A DNA stretch of 64,000 nt, from positions 1 through 64,000 of the forward strand of contig NZ_MWUM01000015.1 in the NCBI RefSeq assembly GCF_002028455.1, given 5' to 3'. Below are positions 7,462 to 16,052 of the stretch, piece by piece (within the stretch, counting starts at the first letter, position 1; each line of letters opens with the position of its first letter). The notes beneath the pieces are model-generated. The model was not told where the DNA came from. It searched no databases and was given only the letters and a program-made list of their open reading frames with translations. The position numbers were made by a program, and so were the translations under genes. The DNA is from Zoogloea sp. LCSB751. Its GTDB lineage: Bacteria > Pseudomonadota > Gammaproteobacteria > Burkholderiales > Rhodocyclaceae.

Positions 7462-10178
7462 GACCGGCCGGCAAGCTCCTGCAAGGTCCGCACGAGCGCG
7501 TCGGCGCTGGCCTGGTCCGTCGTGTTGACCGCCCGCGTGCCTGAGCTGGTGTTGATGTTCACCGTCACCGTTCTACCGGCGTTGCCGTATCTGAAGCCGC
7601 TGCCGTCGGCCGTCGTCGTGCTGCTCGCCGCGCTGCTTGCCGAGGCCGCCGTGCGTCGCTGGGCCTCCGCGGTTGCCGCCGCCGTGGCAGCGCGCTCGAT
7701 AGCTCCATACTGCAGGCCCTGTGTCGTTGAGTAGTTCGACGGGTCCTGTGAGGCCTTCTGGTAGTAGTAATTGAAGACCTCTTCGAAGACCCGGGCCTGC
7801 TCGGGCGTCTGGGTGTTCCTGGCGGCGAGATCGGTCACGTTGGGGCCGGTCGTAACGGTCTCGCCCTTGGTGTTCGTGACGAAGCCGTCCTTCGCTTGGC
7901 CGGCGGCGCGGATGGACGAAGCCAGCCCGTCGTAACTGGCGGCGGCACGGTCGGCCGATGCTGCGGCCTGATCAGCGGAAGACGACAAATCGCCGAAGGT
8001 AGATTTCAACTCCTTCGTCTCATACGCCAGGGATCGCATACGATCAGCGACTAGGTCGTACTTCTCGGCCTCCAGCTGCTTGGCCTTGGCGCTGGCCTCC
8101 ATGACAGCCAGTTCTGCCTTCTTCGCAGGCGTTAGGGCGTCGGATGCCTCCAGCTCGGCCCGCTTCGCCTTCGCGACCAGCAGAATCCCCTCGGCTTCCT
8201 TGCGGGATGCTTCAGCCTGCGCCTCGTTAATCTGCAGCTCGATTCGCCAGACTGCGATCTGCGCTTCAGCGATGTCCTTCTCGTTCCCCCGCTGCTTGGC
8301 CACTTCGAGGATGGTATTCGCCCGGTAGAGGTCGTTCTGGATGGCTGTCTGGGCAAGGCCCGATTCCGCCTTCTGCACGGCCGCCCGCTGCTGGGCCGCC
8401 TCGGTGGCGTCAGCCGTGGCGTCCCGGTACAGCTTGGCGGCCTGGCCAGCCTTGAGATCCGCCGCAGCGGCTTCCTCTTTCGTGGCGGCACCAACCTTCA
8501 CCGCCGCGTGCAGTGCTTCCGCCGCAGCCGTTGCCACCTTCCAGGCGTCTCGCAGCTCGATGACTCGCTTGCTGTTGTCGGCGTAGGTCTGCGTCTCGAC
8601 CTCAGTCGCTGCCGCGTGGATCTTCGCCGCCTCGGCGGCAGCCAGGGCCTTTGCCGCATCCTCCTGTTTGGCCTTGGTGGCCTCTACCAGCTTATTGATC
8701 TCGTCCTGCTTGGCCTGGCTGATCTTGCCGCCGGCAGCGACGACGGCATCGGCTTCCTCCTTCACCGCGGCCACCTGCGACGCGCTGATCTTGGCCTGGG
8801 CATCTTTCGCCTCGGCCAGCTTTTGCAGGGCAGCGGCCTGAATCTCCGCCTGGCGCGCAGCTTCGGCGCGCTGCTGGGATTCAGTCCCGAATTCATTGAC
8901 GATGGCTTCCGCCGAAGCCGCTTCAGCGGCGCGGGCCTCAACGGCCTTCTGCGCCAGCTCGGTGTAGGCCGCCGCAGCCTTGTTGACCTCCGTGTAGGCG
9001 GACTGGATCTGCAGGAACTTGGGCGACGCGGCCGCCGCCTGCGCCCCCGATTCTGCGACGGCCTGGCCCATTGCCTTCTGGACCAGCGTGGCGGTTGTCG
9101 TCTTGCTGGCCAACTCGTTGATCCGCTCGGCGGACTCGCTAGCCATCTTGCTGATTTCTTCGCGCAGGCCGGACCAATTGCCAGACGTAATCGCCGCCGC
9201 CGTGGCGCCGATCGTCTTGCCCAGCAGCCCGAAGCCCTCCGCGACGGTAATTACACCCGTCCCGAGAATGAGCACGGTCTCCTTGACGGTTCCCATCACG
9301 GCGCCGGCGCTCGTCATCACAACCTCGGTCTGCGCGACGCGCCCGACGGCCTCGGTAATGGCGCCAGTCAGGCGGTTCCAGCTCGCAACAAACCCGTCGG
9401 CACTCTTGTTGCCGTAGAGCTTCTGGAGCTGAGCAGCCATGCCCGGCAGAAGATCCTCGGCCAACACGCTGCCCGACTCGACCATCTTGATGAGCTGGGC
9501 CGTCGTGATGCCAGCGCCGTCGGCGGCCGCCTGGAGCGCACCTGGCAGGCGTTCGGCGAGCTGGCCGCGCAGCTCCTCCATACTGACCGTGCCCTTGCTG
9601 ACCATCTGGCCGAGGGCCAGCATTGCCCCTTCGGTATCGGCCGCGCTCTTGCCGAGCTTCGACATGCTGCCGGCGATGGCCTCGAAGACCTGCCGGCCGG
9701 CTTCACCCTCAAGCGCCGTGCCCTTGATGCTGGCGAGCCAGGATGTGTAGGTCTTGGCCGTACTCTCCAAATCCAGGCCCAACCGACGGGCGGCGTCAGT
9801 GATGTAGCCGACCTCCTGGGCTGCCTTGCTGCCTTCACCCTGGATCGCCCCCATGGACCGGACGAGCGAATCAAAATCCGCCGCCATCCGGGCGACCTCA
9901 TGGACGCCGAACGCGGCAGCGATGGCACCGGCGATCGGCTTCAGCTGCGTGACGAACTGGCCGAGGCCGCTGCTGCTCCTGCCCACGCTGGCATTGGCCG
10001 CTTCCGCATCGCTCTGCATGCGGCGCAGTTCGCCGGCAAGACGACCGAGCGCAGGCGCCGCCTCTCCACCCTGGGTCGAAAGCTGGTCGATGTTTTGCGC
10101 AAGCTGTTCGACGGCTGCGCCGCCGGTGGTCTCGGTTGAGATGCGGAGTCGGACTTCATCATCACTCAAAAGAGCCAT
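7458..10178 (-). CDS. Phage tail tape measure protein
   Basis: A 906-residue protein. Residues about 75-260 match the tape-measure N-terminal domain (MAADFDSLVRSMGAIQGEG; GQMVSKGTVSMEELRGQLAE). A hydrophobic block lies near 285-330, then a long alanine- and glutamate-rich coiled coil over roughly 370-740 and a short low-complexity tail. Tape-measure proteins set tail length and are threaded inside the tail tube of siphophages and myophages. No tube, assembly chaperone pair, baseplate or fibre gene is nearby. The upstream 78-residue gene overlaps its start by 17 nt and the downstream M41-like gene is coupled by ATGA. The frame is unbroken, which argues for retained function. Confidence 0.85.
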   Translation of the reverse strand: MALLSDDEVRLRISTETTGGAAVEQLAQNIDQLSTQGGEAAPALGRLAGELRRMQSDAEAANASVGRSSSGLGQFVTQLKPIAGAIAAAFGVHEVARMAADFDSLVRSMGAIQGEGSKAAQEVGYITDAARRLGLDLESTAKTYTSWLASIKGTALEGEAGRQVFEAIAGSMSKLGKSAADTEGAMLALGQMVSKGTVSMEELRGQLAERLPGALQAAADGAGITTAQLIKMVESGSVLAEDLLPGMAAQLQKLYGNKSADGFVASWNRLTGAITEAVGRVAQTEVVMTSAGAVMGTVKETVLILGTGVITVAEGFGLLGKTIGATAAAITSGNWSGLREEISKMASESAERINELASKTTTATLVQKAMGQAVAESGAQAAAASPKFLQIQSAYTEVNKAAAAYTELAQKAVEARAAEAASAEAIVNEFGTESQQRAEAARQAEIQAAALQKLAEAKDAQAKISASQVAAVKEEADAVVAAGGKISQAKQDEINKLVEATKAKQEDAAKALAAAEAAKIHAAATEVETQTYADNSKRVIELRDAWKVATAAAEALHAAVKVGAATKEEAAAADLKAGQAAKLYRDATADATEAAQQRAAVQKAESGLAQTAIQNDLYRANTILEVAKQRGNEKDIAEAQIAVWRIELQINEAQAEASRKEAEGILLVAKAKRAELEASDALTPAKKAELAVMEASAKAKQLEAEKYDLVADRMRSLAYETKELKSTFGDLSSSADQAAASADRAAASYDGLASSIRAAGQAKDGFVTNTKGETVTTGPNVTDLAARNTQTPEQARVFEEVFNYYYQKASQDPSNYSTTQGLQYGAIERAATAAATAEAQRRTAASASSAASSTTTADGSGFRYGNAGRTVTVNINTSSGTRAVNTTDQASADALVRTLQELAGRS

Positions 10179-10401
10179 TGGCGTACCCCTTCAACAGTTC
10201 GGCGGCGGCTTCCGGCTGAAATTCATGGACCTTCGCGGCCAGCATGGTCGCGACGTCACGGGCATGCCGACGGAGGACTAGCCCGATCAATTTCCGCAAC
10301 GGATTCGCAGAAGTCGATAACTCGAGGCCCAGAACGTCAATGAAGCCGGCAATGGCGCTGAAGTCTTGGGGTGAAACAGATGGTGGGTCTTGAATGGGCA
10401 T
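10162..10401 (-). CDS. Small protein upstream of tape measure
   Basis: 79 residues starting MPIQDPPSVSPQDFSAIAGF, acidic at the N-terminus, with a central basic helix (RKLIGLVLRRHARDVATML) and KVHEFQPEAAAELLKGYANG at the end. It occupies the slot that normally holds tail assembly chaperones and overlaps the tape-measure start by 17 nt. I see no chaperone signature and no slippery site. The start is uncertain because no good Shine-Dalgarno precedes this ATG and the frame continues upstream to 10521. Confidence 0.5.
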   Translation of the reverse strand: MPIQDPPSVSPQDFSAIAGFIDVLGLELSTSANPLRKLIGLVLRRHARDVATMLAAKVHEFQPEAAAELLKGYANGSFE

Positions 10402-10527
10402 GGCGGCGCGCGGGCGATGATGGGAGGTGCGCACCTCACTGCCACTCCCGATGGCGTCCCTGGTGCGCGTGTGCCGACCGTCAGCCGCCGGCCGGCACGG
10501 GTGGGGCCGAAGCCCCTTCACGGAGAA

Positions 10528-11634
10528 TTAGGCCCCGGCGTTCATGTAGGCGCCTCGCCAGTCGATGGCGGTCACGCCGTAGTCGAAGGCGACACGGAAG
10601 CGAACGCCATCCAGATCAAAACCGGGTTGGGCATCCACGGTCGGCTCTTCGACGCCATTCAGGAAGCTCACCTCGAGAACCGGCGCCTCCATCCGATCGG
10701 CAAACATCCGCCAGGCGGTTCCAGTCAGGCGCGGCGTCCCGACGATGTCTTGCAAGGTGTTGCGGAAGCCGTTCGCCTTCGCTAGCGCCGTTGCCGGGTC
10801 GGCGATGTGCTCGCCTTCGTTCAATTGGCGAACGATGCCGGTGTACGTGAGTGGGCCATGCCAGATCGACGGCCGCAGCGCCAGGTAATCGTCTCCACCG
10901 ACACCCCGAACGCTGGCCATGGCGCTGACGGCCGCCATGAAGGCGGCGTAGCTCGGGATGCTGCCAGAGCCCGGCGCGACGTAGTTGCCGCGGGAGGCGT
11001 GGAACAGCGTCTTGCCATCCTCGAGAACCGGGCCCAGGCCGCCATTCAGGGCGAGGACGGCATAGACATCCGACTCCAACGTACGGCCGGCGGATTCGCC
11101 CAGGCCCTTGGCGATGTCCGTCAGGGCGGCGAGGTCATCATTCACCAAGGCCTGGCGGCTGATGTTCAGGATCAGGCCCTTCGTGCCAGCGCGCACGCGG
11201 GCCCGCTCGGCATCGGGGATCGAGCCGTTCACGTATTCGCCGTGCTCGGAAACGGGCTTCAGGTTACCGATGGACGAAACACGGGCCCGCGGATGGTCGC
11301 GAAAATCGATGACCTGGCCGACCGCACAAAACCGCCGCCAGGTCGGTTGCTGGGTTGCGAAGCCCTTCTGAATGGCCTTGTGGGCGACGTTCTCCAGCAG
11401 TACGGGAAAGTCGCTCACGCCTTGCGTGAAGGCCGCGGCAAAGACTTCCTCCGCCGTGCGGCCGTCAGGATTGATGCTGGCGCGCCGAAGAGAGGCCCGG
11501 GCGTGATCGAGGAGGCTGCCACCATGCAGGGCGCCGGGGGCCGCATCCGGACCGGTAAGGCCCGCGCGCTGTGAGAGCGAGGCAATGGCTTCGTCCGTCG
11601 GGCGGCGCTGCAGGATGTCGAGTGGGGTTGCCAT
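10528..11634 (-). CDS. Phage major capsid protein
   Basis: A 368-residue protein that matches the capsid half of the protease-capsid (Mu gpT-like / ClpP-capsid) family. Segments seen include SDFPVLLENVAHKAIQKGF near residue 74, WRRFCAVGQVIDFRDHPRAR near 99, AGTKGLILNISRQALVNDDL, and the closing DYGVTAIDWRGAYMNAG. In typical phages a prohead protease domain is fused in front or encoded just upstream; none is seen here. The start is the ATG at 11634 with AAAGG 9 nt upstream. The 127-nt gap to the next gene is the largest within this operon. Confidence 0.85.
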   Translation of the reverse strand: MATPLDILQRRPTDEAIASLSQRAGLTGPDAAPGALHGGSLLDHARASLRRASINPDGRTAEEVFAAAFTQGVSDFPVLLENVAHKAIQKGFATQQPTWRRFCAVGQVIDFRDHPRARVSSIGNLKPVSEHGEYVNGSIPDAERARVRAGTKGLILNISRQALVNDDLAALTDIAKGLGESAGRTLESDVYAVLALNGGLGPVLEDGKTLFHASRGNYVAPGSGSIPSYAAFMAAVSAMASVRGVGGDDYLALRPSIWHGPLTYTGIVRQLNEGEHIADPATALAKANGFRNTLQDIVGTPRLTGTAWRMFADRMEAPVLEVSFLNGVEEPTVDAQPGFDLDGVRFRVAFDYGVTAIDWRGAYMNAGA

Positions 11635-11647
11635 GGTTGGACGCCTT

Positions 11648-12193
11648 TCAGGAGAGGACGGTTTTCTTGCCGTCGGCGACAGCCGCAGCCGCCTCGTTTT
11701 CGGTAGGCCAGGGGAAGCAGTCGGTGAGGATCGAATCCCAATCGACAATCCCCGGCTGCGTGCTGTTGGCGGCGATCAAGCCGAAGACTTCGAGCAGGGC
11801 GTTGCGGACTTTCTTGTCACCGGCCAGGCGGGCCTTGATCGGAGCAATCAGTTCATCAGAGCGCCGACGCAAGGCGGCGTCATGAGCGATGGAGGCTTGG
11901 TAGATTTCTCCGCCCACCTGGGCAATCACGTCTTGGGTGGCCGTGGCAGCCTGTCGCTTCTCCTGGACGCGCTTTTGGGCCGCCTCGAGGGCGTCCTTGG
12001 CGGCCATCAAGGCCCGCTCGTCGGACAGGCCCCGGATGAAGGCGTGCTGCACGTCTTGATGCTCGCGAAGGACTTTCGCGAGGTCGGCCTGGGCGGCTTC
12101 GAGCTCCGGGCCGGATTTCTCGATGGCGTCCAGCACGCGGGCGCGCTGGGCTTTCAGTTCTTCAATGGCTTTGAGGGTGTCGGTGGGTTTCAT
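11648..12193 (-). CDS. Coiled-coil protein, possible scaffold
   Basis: A 181-residue protein starting MKPTDTLKAIEELKAQRARV, with about 110 residues of alanine-, glutamate- and lysine-rich helix that should form a coiled coil, then a compact C-terminal part. It ends 13 nt before the capsid start with a good AGGA site at its own start. A helical protein directly ahead of the capsid gene, where a protease is missing, could be a scaffold or size-determining factor. That is inferred from position only. Confidence 0.55.
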   Translation of the reverse strand: MKPTDTLKAIEELKAQRARVLDAIEKSGPELEAAQADLAKVLREHQDVQHAFIRGLSDERALMAAKDALEAAQKRVQEKRQAATATQDVIAQVGGEIYQASIAHDAALRRRSDELIAPIKARLAGDKKVRNALLEVFGLIAANSTQPGIVDWDSILTDCFPWPTENEAAAAVADGKKTVLS

Positions 12194-12221
12194 GGCTGGG
12201 TTCCTGGTAGGGAATGAGGGG

Positions 12222-12422
12222 TTACGACTGCGACGGGCGGACTTCGGGCGACGCCGACGGCCACAGGAAGCGGCCGTTCGGGCGGCGAATCGGGACGGCG
12301 CCGAAGTAGCTGCCCTTCTCGGAAAGAGCGCGCCGAATGGCTTCCGGGGTAACCCCGGCCTGCCGGGCAAACTCAGCGGTGCTCAGTGCGTAGCTGGGGC
12401 GGGGGCTTGAAGAGGTGGGCAT
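12222..12422 (-). CDS. Small helix-turn-helix protein
   Basis: 66 residues; the segment LSTAEFARQAGVTPEAIRRAL is a winged-helix or MerR/AlpA-type recognition unit, followed by a short RRPNGRFLWP wing. GGAG lies 8 nt before the ATG. It opens the morphogenesis run, between the dyad at 12471-12500 and the coiled-coil gene, so it may act on these genes or in excision. Confidence 0.65.
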   Translation of the reverse strand: MPTSSSPRPSYALSTAEFARQAGVTPEAIRRALSEKGSYFGAVPIRRPNGRFLWPSASPEVRPSQS

Positions 12423-12470
12423 CTGGCCGACTCCATGCAGTTGCGGTGAAATGCATGTTGCCGGTGGGGC

Positions 12471-12500
12471 TGTCTCATTTTCAGGGGGTGGCGTGAGACA
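12471..12500. promoter_or_regulatory. Dyad TGTCTCA-N16-TGAGACA
   Basis: Inverted 7-bp arms at 12471-12477 and 12494-12500, in the gap between the Mor-like gene and the morphogenesis genes. The 12-mer TGGCGTGAGACA at its right side recurs at 19720-19731 beside attR. A binding site for the Mor-like activator is the simplest reading. Confidence 0.45.
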
Positions 12501-12532
12501 AAAACAAGAAGCCCGGCGAGTGGCCGGGCTTC
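12498..12532 (-). terminator. Terminator after the Mor-like gene
   Basis: A 10-bp stem GAAGCCCGGC/GCCGGGCTTC (12508-12532), followed on the minus strand by TTGTTTTTG. It separates the Mor-like gene from the downstream capsid and tail genes, which therefore need their own promoter. Confidence 0.75.
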
Positions 12533-12551
12533 GATCTAGACGTCGGGAGTT

Positions 12552-12896
12552 CTACCGTTCGAGAGGCGAACGGCCGCAGGCCGGCTCACGGAGAATTCGG
12601 TAGAACGTCGCCCGGCTGATGTCCCAGCGCAGCTGCAGGCGCTCCCGGCTGGCCCGGCTGCCGTCGTAGTCCCGGCGGATGGCCATGTCGCGTTCGGTGT
12701 GCGCTTCCGGGTCCTGCTTGGCGATGTAGAGCGCCTCGCCGCACATGCGGTGTCGGACCTTCCCGACGATCTTCGCCGCCAGTGCCCGGGCCGCACGCTC
12801 CTCGAGGCCGGCGTCGGATTGGATCGTTTCAGTCAGCACCTGGAGCAGGGAAAGGCGTTCGGACGCGACGACGCGCGGTGGGGTTGGGGCGTTCAT
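12552..12896 (-). CDS. Mor-like transcription activator
   Basis: A 114-residue protein. The C-terminal two thirds follow the Mor/C activator plan: an extended strand EALYIAKQD, then RDMAIRRDYDG, then the recognition helix LQLRWDISRATFYRILRE. In phage Mu, Mor switches on middle genes from a dyad-symmetric site. Here the gene is followed by a terminator and then the capsid/tail operon, so activation of that operon is likely (inference). The start ATG has GGAG 9 nt upstream. Confidence 0.65.
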   Translation of the reverse strand: MNAPTPPRVVASERLSLLQVLTETIQSDAGLEERAARALAAKIVGKVRHRMCGEALYIAKQDPEAHTERDMAIRRDYDGSRASRERLQLRWDISRATFYRILREPACGRSPLER

Positions 12897-13356
12897 AGAC
12901 GGCTGCTCCAGGCGGAGAAGGCGAGAGGGCGGGAAGATCGAGAAAAGACCATTTGCATCGACATAAACAACAACCCTAGGGGGCCTGAAAACTGTCGAAG
13001 CTCAAGGCTCTCCGTCCCCGTGTGCAGAGAGGCCAGGGAGGACCCGCGGCCAAGCGCAAGGCGCCTACCCCGAATATCAGCACGAGCCAGACTTGGCACG
13101 CGCCCCCTGCCCCGCCGCCGGAACCTCTCGACAGTCCCGCGGGCTGCCATCTGCGACCGGGCGGGGGTGCGGAATGACCCAACCAGCCAACGCGCAAAAT
13201 TTTTCAAATTCATCGTCTGAGGGCTGCAACACTGCAACACCGCAACACCCCCTCTAGGGTGGTGTTGCGTTGCGTTGCAGTGCCGCGGTCTGCACATGCA
13301 ACGAGTTGCACCGTGTTGCAAAAGACGGTGCAAGTTGCACGCAATTTTTTGCACGT
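12897..13356. other. 460-bp non-coding region with candidate origin at its right
   Basis: No convincing gene. The part near the Mor-like start should hold its promoter. The right third (13225-13354) is packed with TTGCA/TGCAA repeats and a hairpin, listed separately. Confidence 0.5.
13225..13354. repeat. Iteron cluster and hairpin, candidate replication origin
   Basis: About ten TGCAAC/GTTGCA-type motifs fall in 130 bp (13225, 13233, 13241 variant, 13264, 13269, 13274, 13297, 13305, 13315, 13334), including a GTTGC triple tandem at 13264-13278. Among them is an imperfect 29-bp hairpin, CGCAACACC against GGTGTTGCG (13241-13269). It abuts the stop of the primase-helicase gene. Iterons with strong dyad symmetry next to a replication gene suggest an origin. 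Confidence 0.55.
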
Positions 13357-15348
13357 TCATGCGATCACCGTCAGGCAGTCATCATCGATCTGATAAAGGG
13401 GTTGCTCCCCCTCGCAGAGTTTCTCCAGCGCACGACGGGCCTGCTGCTTCCGGGTGTCACGCCCTCCGCCCTCCGGTGCATCCGACCTCCGAACTACCTC
13501 GGCCAGTACATGGTTGATCTCAATCCCGACCGACTGAGTAAAGGCGACCTCCCCGACGACCTCCATCACCAAGCGTTCCCACTTGCCGGCCGGACGCCGC
13601 CGGTTCGCGTTCATGACTGTCGGCACGCCAGCTTCGATGACGACACACGACTCGACGACGTCGCCGTCCTCATCCATACCGACGGGAACGCGCTCGAGAT
13701 CAAATCCCCACTCGATACCGTCCTCGCCATCCTTCTGCTTCGTCGAGCGTGCCAGACGCCCGATGCCCAGCCGTGACACCTCGATCTCGGCATCGGCCGC
13801 AGCACGGAGGCCGGACCATCCGCGAGCACCCCGAGATAGGTCCTTCCCCGCGTGGTGGACAAGAAGCACCACGGCACCAGTGGCCCGATGCATCCCTCGG
13901 CAGTTGGAAAGCGCCTTGCCCACGTCCTCGCCAGCATTCTCATTGGCACCTGGGGTCGTCTGGGCGAAGGTATCGACGATGATCAGGTCCGCCCCACCGG
14001 CTGCATCGATCGCCTTGCACACGGCGATCACGTCCGCCTTCTGCAGGAGGTTCGGGGCGGCATGAATCACGCCGAAGGGTACCCCGTCGAAGCTGGTGGA
14101 ATGGTGGATCTCATAGGCCTTGATCCGATTGCGAAACCCTCCCCCACCCTCGGCGGCAATGTAGATCACGCGCCCCGCCGCAGTGCGATGACCACGCCAA
14201 TTCACGCCCCGGGCAACGGCAGCGCCGATGTCCAAGGCAAGGAACGACTTGCCAGAGCCAGACTCACCAAACAGCACCACAAGTTCGGCCCTCGGTATTA
14301 CGCCTTTCACCAGCCAGCCGGGCGGCCTGCCTCGTGAGAATGCACTCGCCGGGACGACCTGAAAACGGGATGGGGCCGCATCTCCGGCCGACGGAATGAC
14401 GTCGAAGTCCTTGGCAATCTCTTCGTGTGGCTCTGCCCATCCCGCCTCCGCAGCCATGCGCAGGAGCGTTCCACCGGTAACGGGTGTCGCAGAGCTGCGG
14501 CCGAACGAAGCCCAGCGCGTCTCCAGATCCTCGCGACCGACGTACTTCACAAGGCTCTGTGAGCTCCAGCCATCCCAGGCGTCCAGTCCTTCCTCAGAGC
14601 CCCCGCTTTCGTGATGCAGCGCCATCCCGACGTGCAACCACGCTTCACGCCCCATATCGGGATCGAGGGCCGACATGGCGCTCACGAGAAACGACAAGCC
14701 AAACGTGCCAGGGGGCGAGGTGACTGTGGGCGGTACTGACTCTTCCGTCGGCTGGTCGGGCGACACGCCGAAGGCCTCAAGCGCTTCAGCCAGCGTAACC
14801 CGAACCTCTGGCCGCCACTCGAGCAGTTCATGGGGAAATGGCGCAAGGTAAGTCCTCTTGGTGTTGGTGCCAACCGGCAAGCGCACGTAGCGCACCAGGT
14901 TATTGCCGCTCTTGTCGGCAGCAGCCAGGCCGCGCTTCACCAGCGCCTGCAACGCCACTTTGCATTGCATCGGATCGCGGACTGCCGGGTCATCATCGCG
15001 CAGGATGAATCCGATCTGCTGCTTGTGCGCCGACGTGCGAAGCACCCACGATGGAGGACTCCGCAGCTTTGACCGGTCGGCGTCATCGGCAACAAGCGCC
15101 AACAGCCTGACGAAGTTGGCGCCGGCCCTTCGCCCGCCGACCAGCGATGCTACGGAGAAGTAATTGTTGTGCTCCGGCGGGAGATGCAAGGGCTTTCCAG
15201 GCAGAACCGCCCGCCCACTCCACCGACCGTTTTCAGGGTCCTCCGCGAACGAGCACACCCATAAATGCTGATCGCCCTCCAGCTCACCTCGGATGCCCCG
15301 AAGGAAGTCAGCATTTCCGATCTGGAGAGCTTCGGTCGGCGTGCTCAT
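13357..15348 (-). CDS. Primase-helicase (RepB-type primase + RepA-like ATPase)
   Basis: A 663-residue protein. Residues about 10-175 resemble a RepB/archaeo-eukaryotic-type primase domain. Residues 215-315 are a helical PriCT-2-like region (REAWLHVGMALHHES). From about 345 comes a hexameric RepA/RecA-fold helicase with Walker A GESGSGKS (361-368), Walker B DLIIVDTFAQT and sensor VVLLVHHAGKD. It would prime and unwind the element origin, allowing autonomous replication after excision, as in P4-type satellites. The ATG overlaps the upstream HEAGH gene by 4 nt (ATGA). Confidence 0.85.
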   Translation of the reverse strand: MSTPTEALQIGNADFLRGIRGELEGDQHLWVCSFAEDPENGRWSGRAVLPGKPLHLPPEHNNYFSVASLVGGRRAGANFVRLLALVADDADRSKLRSPPSWVLRTSAHKQQIGFILRDDDPAVRDPMQCKVALQALVKRGLAAADKSGNNLVRYVRLPVGTNTKRTYLAPFPHELLEWRPEVRVTLAEALEAFGVSPDQPTEESVPPTVTSPPGTFGLSFLVSAMSALDPDMGREAWLHVGMALHHESGGSEEGLDAWDGWSSQSLVKYVGREDLETRWASFGRSSATPVTGGTLLRMAAEAGWAEPHEEIAKDFDVIPSAGDAAPSRFQVVPASAFSRGRPPGWLVKGVIPRAELVVLFGESGSGKSFLALDIGAAVARGVNWRGHRTAAGRVIYIAAEGGGGFRNRIKAYEIHHSTSFDGVPFGVIHAAPNLLQKADVIAVCKAIDAAGGADLIIVDTFAQTTPGANENAGEDVGKALSNCRGMHRATGAVVLLVHHAGKDLSRGARGWSGLRAAADAEIEVSRLGIGRLARSTKQKDGEDGIEWGFDLERVPVGMDEDGDVVESCVVIEAGVPTVMNANRRRPAGKWERLVMEVVGEVAFTQSVGIEINHVLAEVVRRSDAPEGGGRDTRKQQARRALEKLCEGEQPLYQIDDDCLTVIA

Positions 15349-16052
15349 TGAACACCGCCCTTCAGGCACGCCGCAAGGTCGGCCTGCTGGACGTTTGCCA
15401 GCATCCGGGCCGCTTCGCCGCGGGTGAGGCGGCGATTACGCTCGAGGTGAGCCCGGATGGCGGCGAACTGGGCCCGGTGATCGGCCAGCACGTTGTCGGT
15501 GAAAGTGCCGACAAGATGAAGGGTTGTGCCGTCGGGCATGCCCAAAGCCTTATCAAGCTGCGCGCAGATGCGAAGTGCCGTCCATCGTTCATCGACCGAC
15601 GATGCGGGGTGATCCAAGCCGGCCAGGACTTCACCCGCAAAGCCAGCCGCGGTGATGATTGCGTAGCGAAACGCGCAGATGGGAGCTGCGGCGACGGTGG
15701 TAAAGCCAGTGCCCTTTCCCCCGACGGCCCCGGTCGGATCAGGAGTTATGTGGTGGGTGATGCCGATCCAGGCGCGCCGGCCGGGTTCTTCGAAGATGCG
15801 CGCACCGGTAACGATGGCCCCAGCGGCATAGGCAAGGATGATGTGCCCAGCTTCATGCGCGGCGGCCTGGGGCTTTGTCGCAGGGTCGCGCCCATGCTGC
15901 TGCTCGGCTATCGCGGCTTCGCGGAGAACCGAAAGGCCTGCCTTGTTGTGAGTAGCAGCGTTTCCGGTATGATTTGAGGGACCGAATGCAGTATCCAAAG
16001 CCGCCGGGGGCGTCATCCCTCGAGCGGCTTTTTTGTCGTTCTTCGTCGTCAT
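15345..16052 (-). CDS. M41-like (FtsH peptidase-type) protein B
   Basis: A 235-residue protein with PQAAAHEAGHIILAYAAG; HEAGH at 66-70 is the M41 zinc motif. A glycine-rich middle and a helical tail follow. It is coupled by ATGA both to the AlpA gene upstream and to the primase-helicase downstream, so it belongs to the early replication operon. It shares little beyond the motif with the other HEAGH protein at 6907-7461. The substrate is unknown. The basic first ~60 residues look disordered and contain an alternative ATG at codon 13. Confidence 0.65.
   Translation of the reverse strand: MTTKNDKKAARGMTPPAALDTAFGPSNHTGNAATHNKAGLSVLREAAIAEQQHGRDPATKPQAAAHEAGHIILAYAAGAIVTGARIFEEPGRRAWIGITHHITPDPTGAVGGKGTGFTTVAAAPICAFRYAIITAAGFAGEVLAGLDHPASSVDERWTALRICAQLDKALGMPDGTTLHLVGTFTDNVLADHRAQFAAIRAHLERNRRLTRGEAARMLANVQQADLAACLKGGVQ

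Noticed and set aside
8886-8899. GAATTCATTG resembling the REP-like core
   Set aside because: It lies inside the tape-measure coding sequence, lacks the flanking GGG/CCC and is not palindromic beyond the EcoRI-like hexamer.
8508-10139. 543-codon plus-strand frame across the tape-measure gene
   Set aside because: Leu/Gly/Arg-rich antisense shadow of an alanine-rich coiled-coil gene; no domain, no coupling to neighbours.
15997-16038. Hairpin and AAAAAAG run near the start of M41-like gene B as a frameshift or terminator signal
   Set aside because: On the minus (coding) strand the A run is not in the X-XXY-YYZ phase needed for -1 slippage and no overlapping frame exists. The T run lies on the plus strand, where no gene ends.
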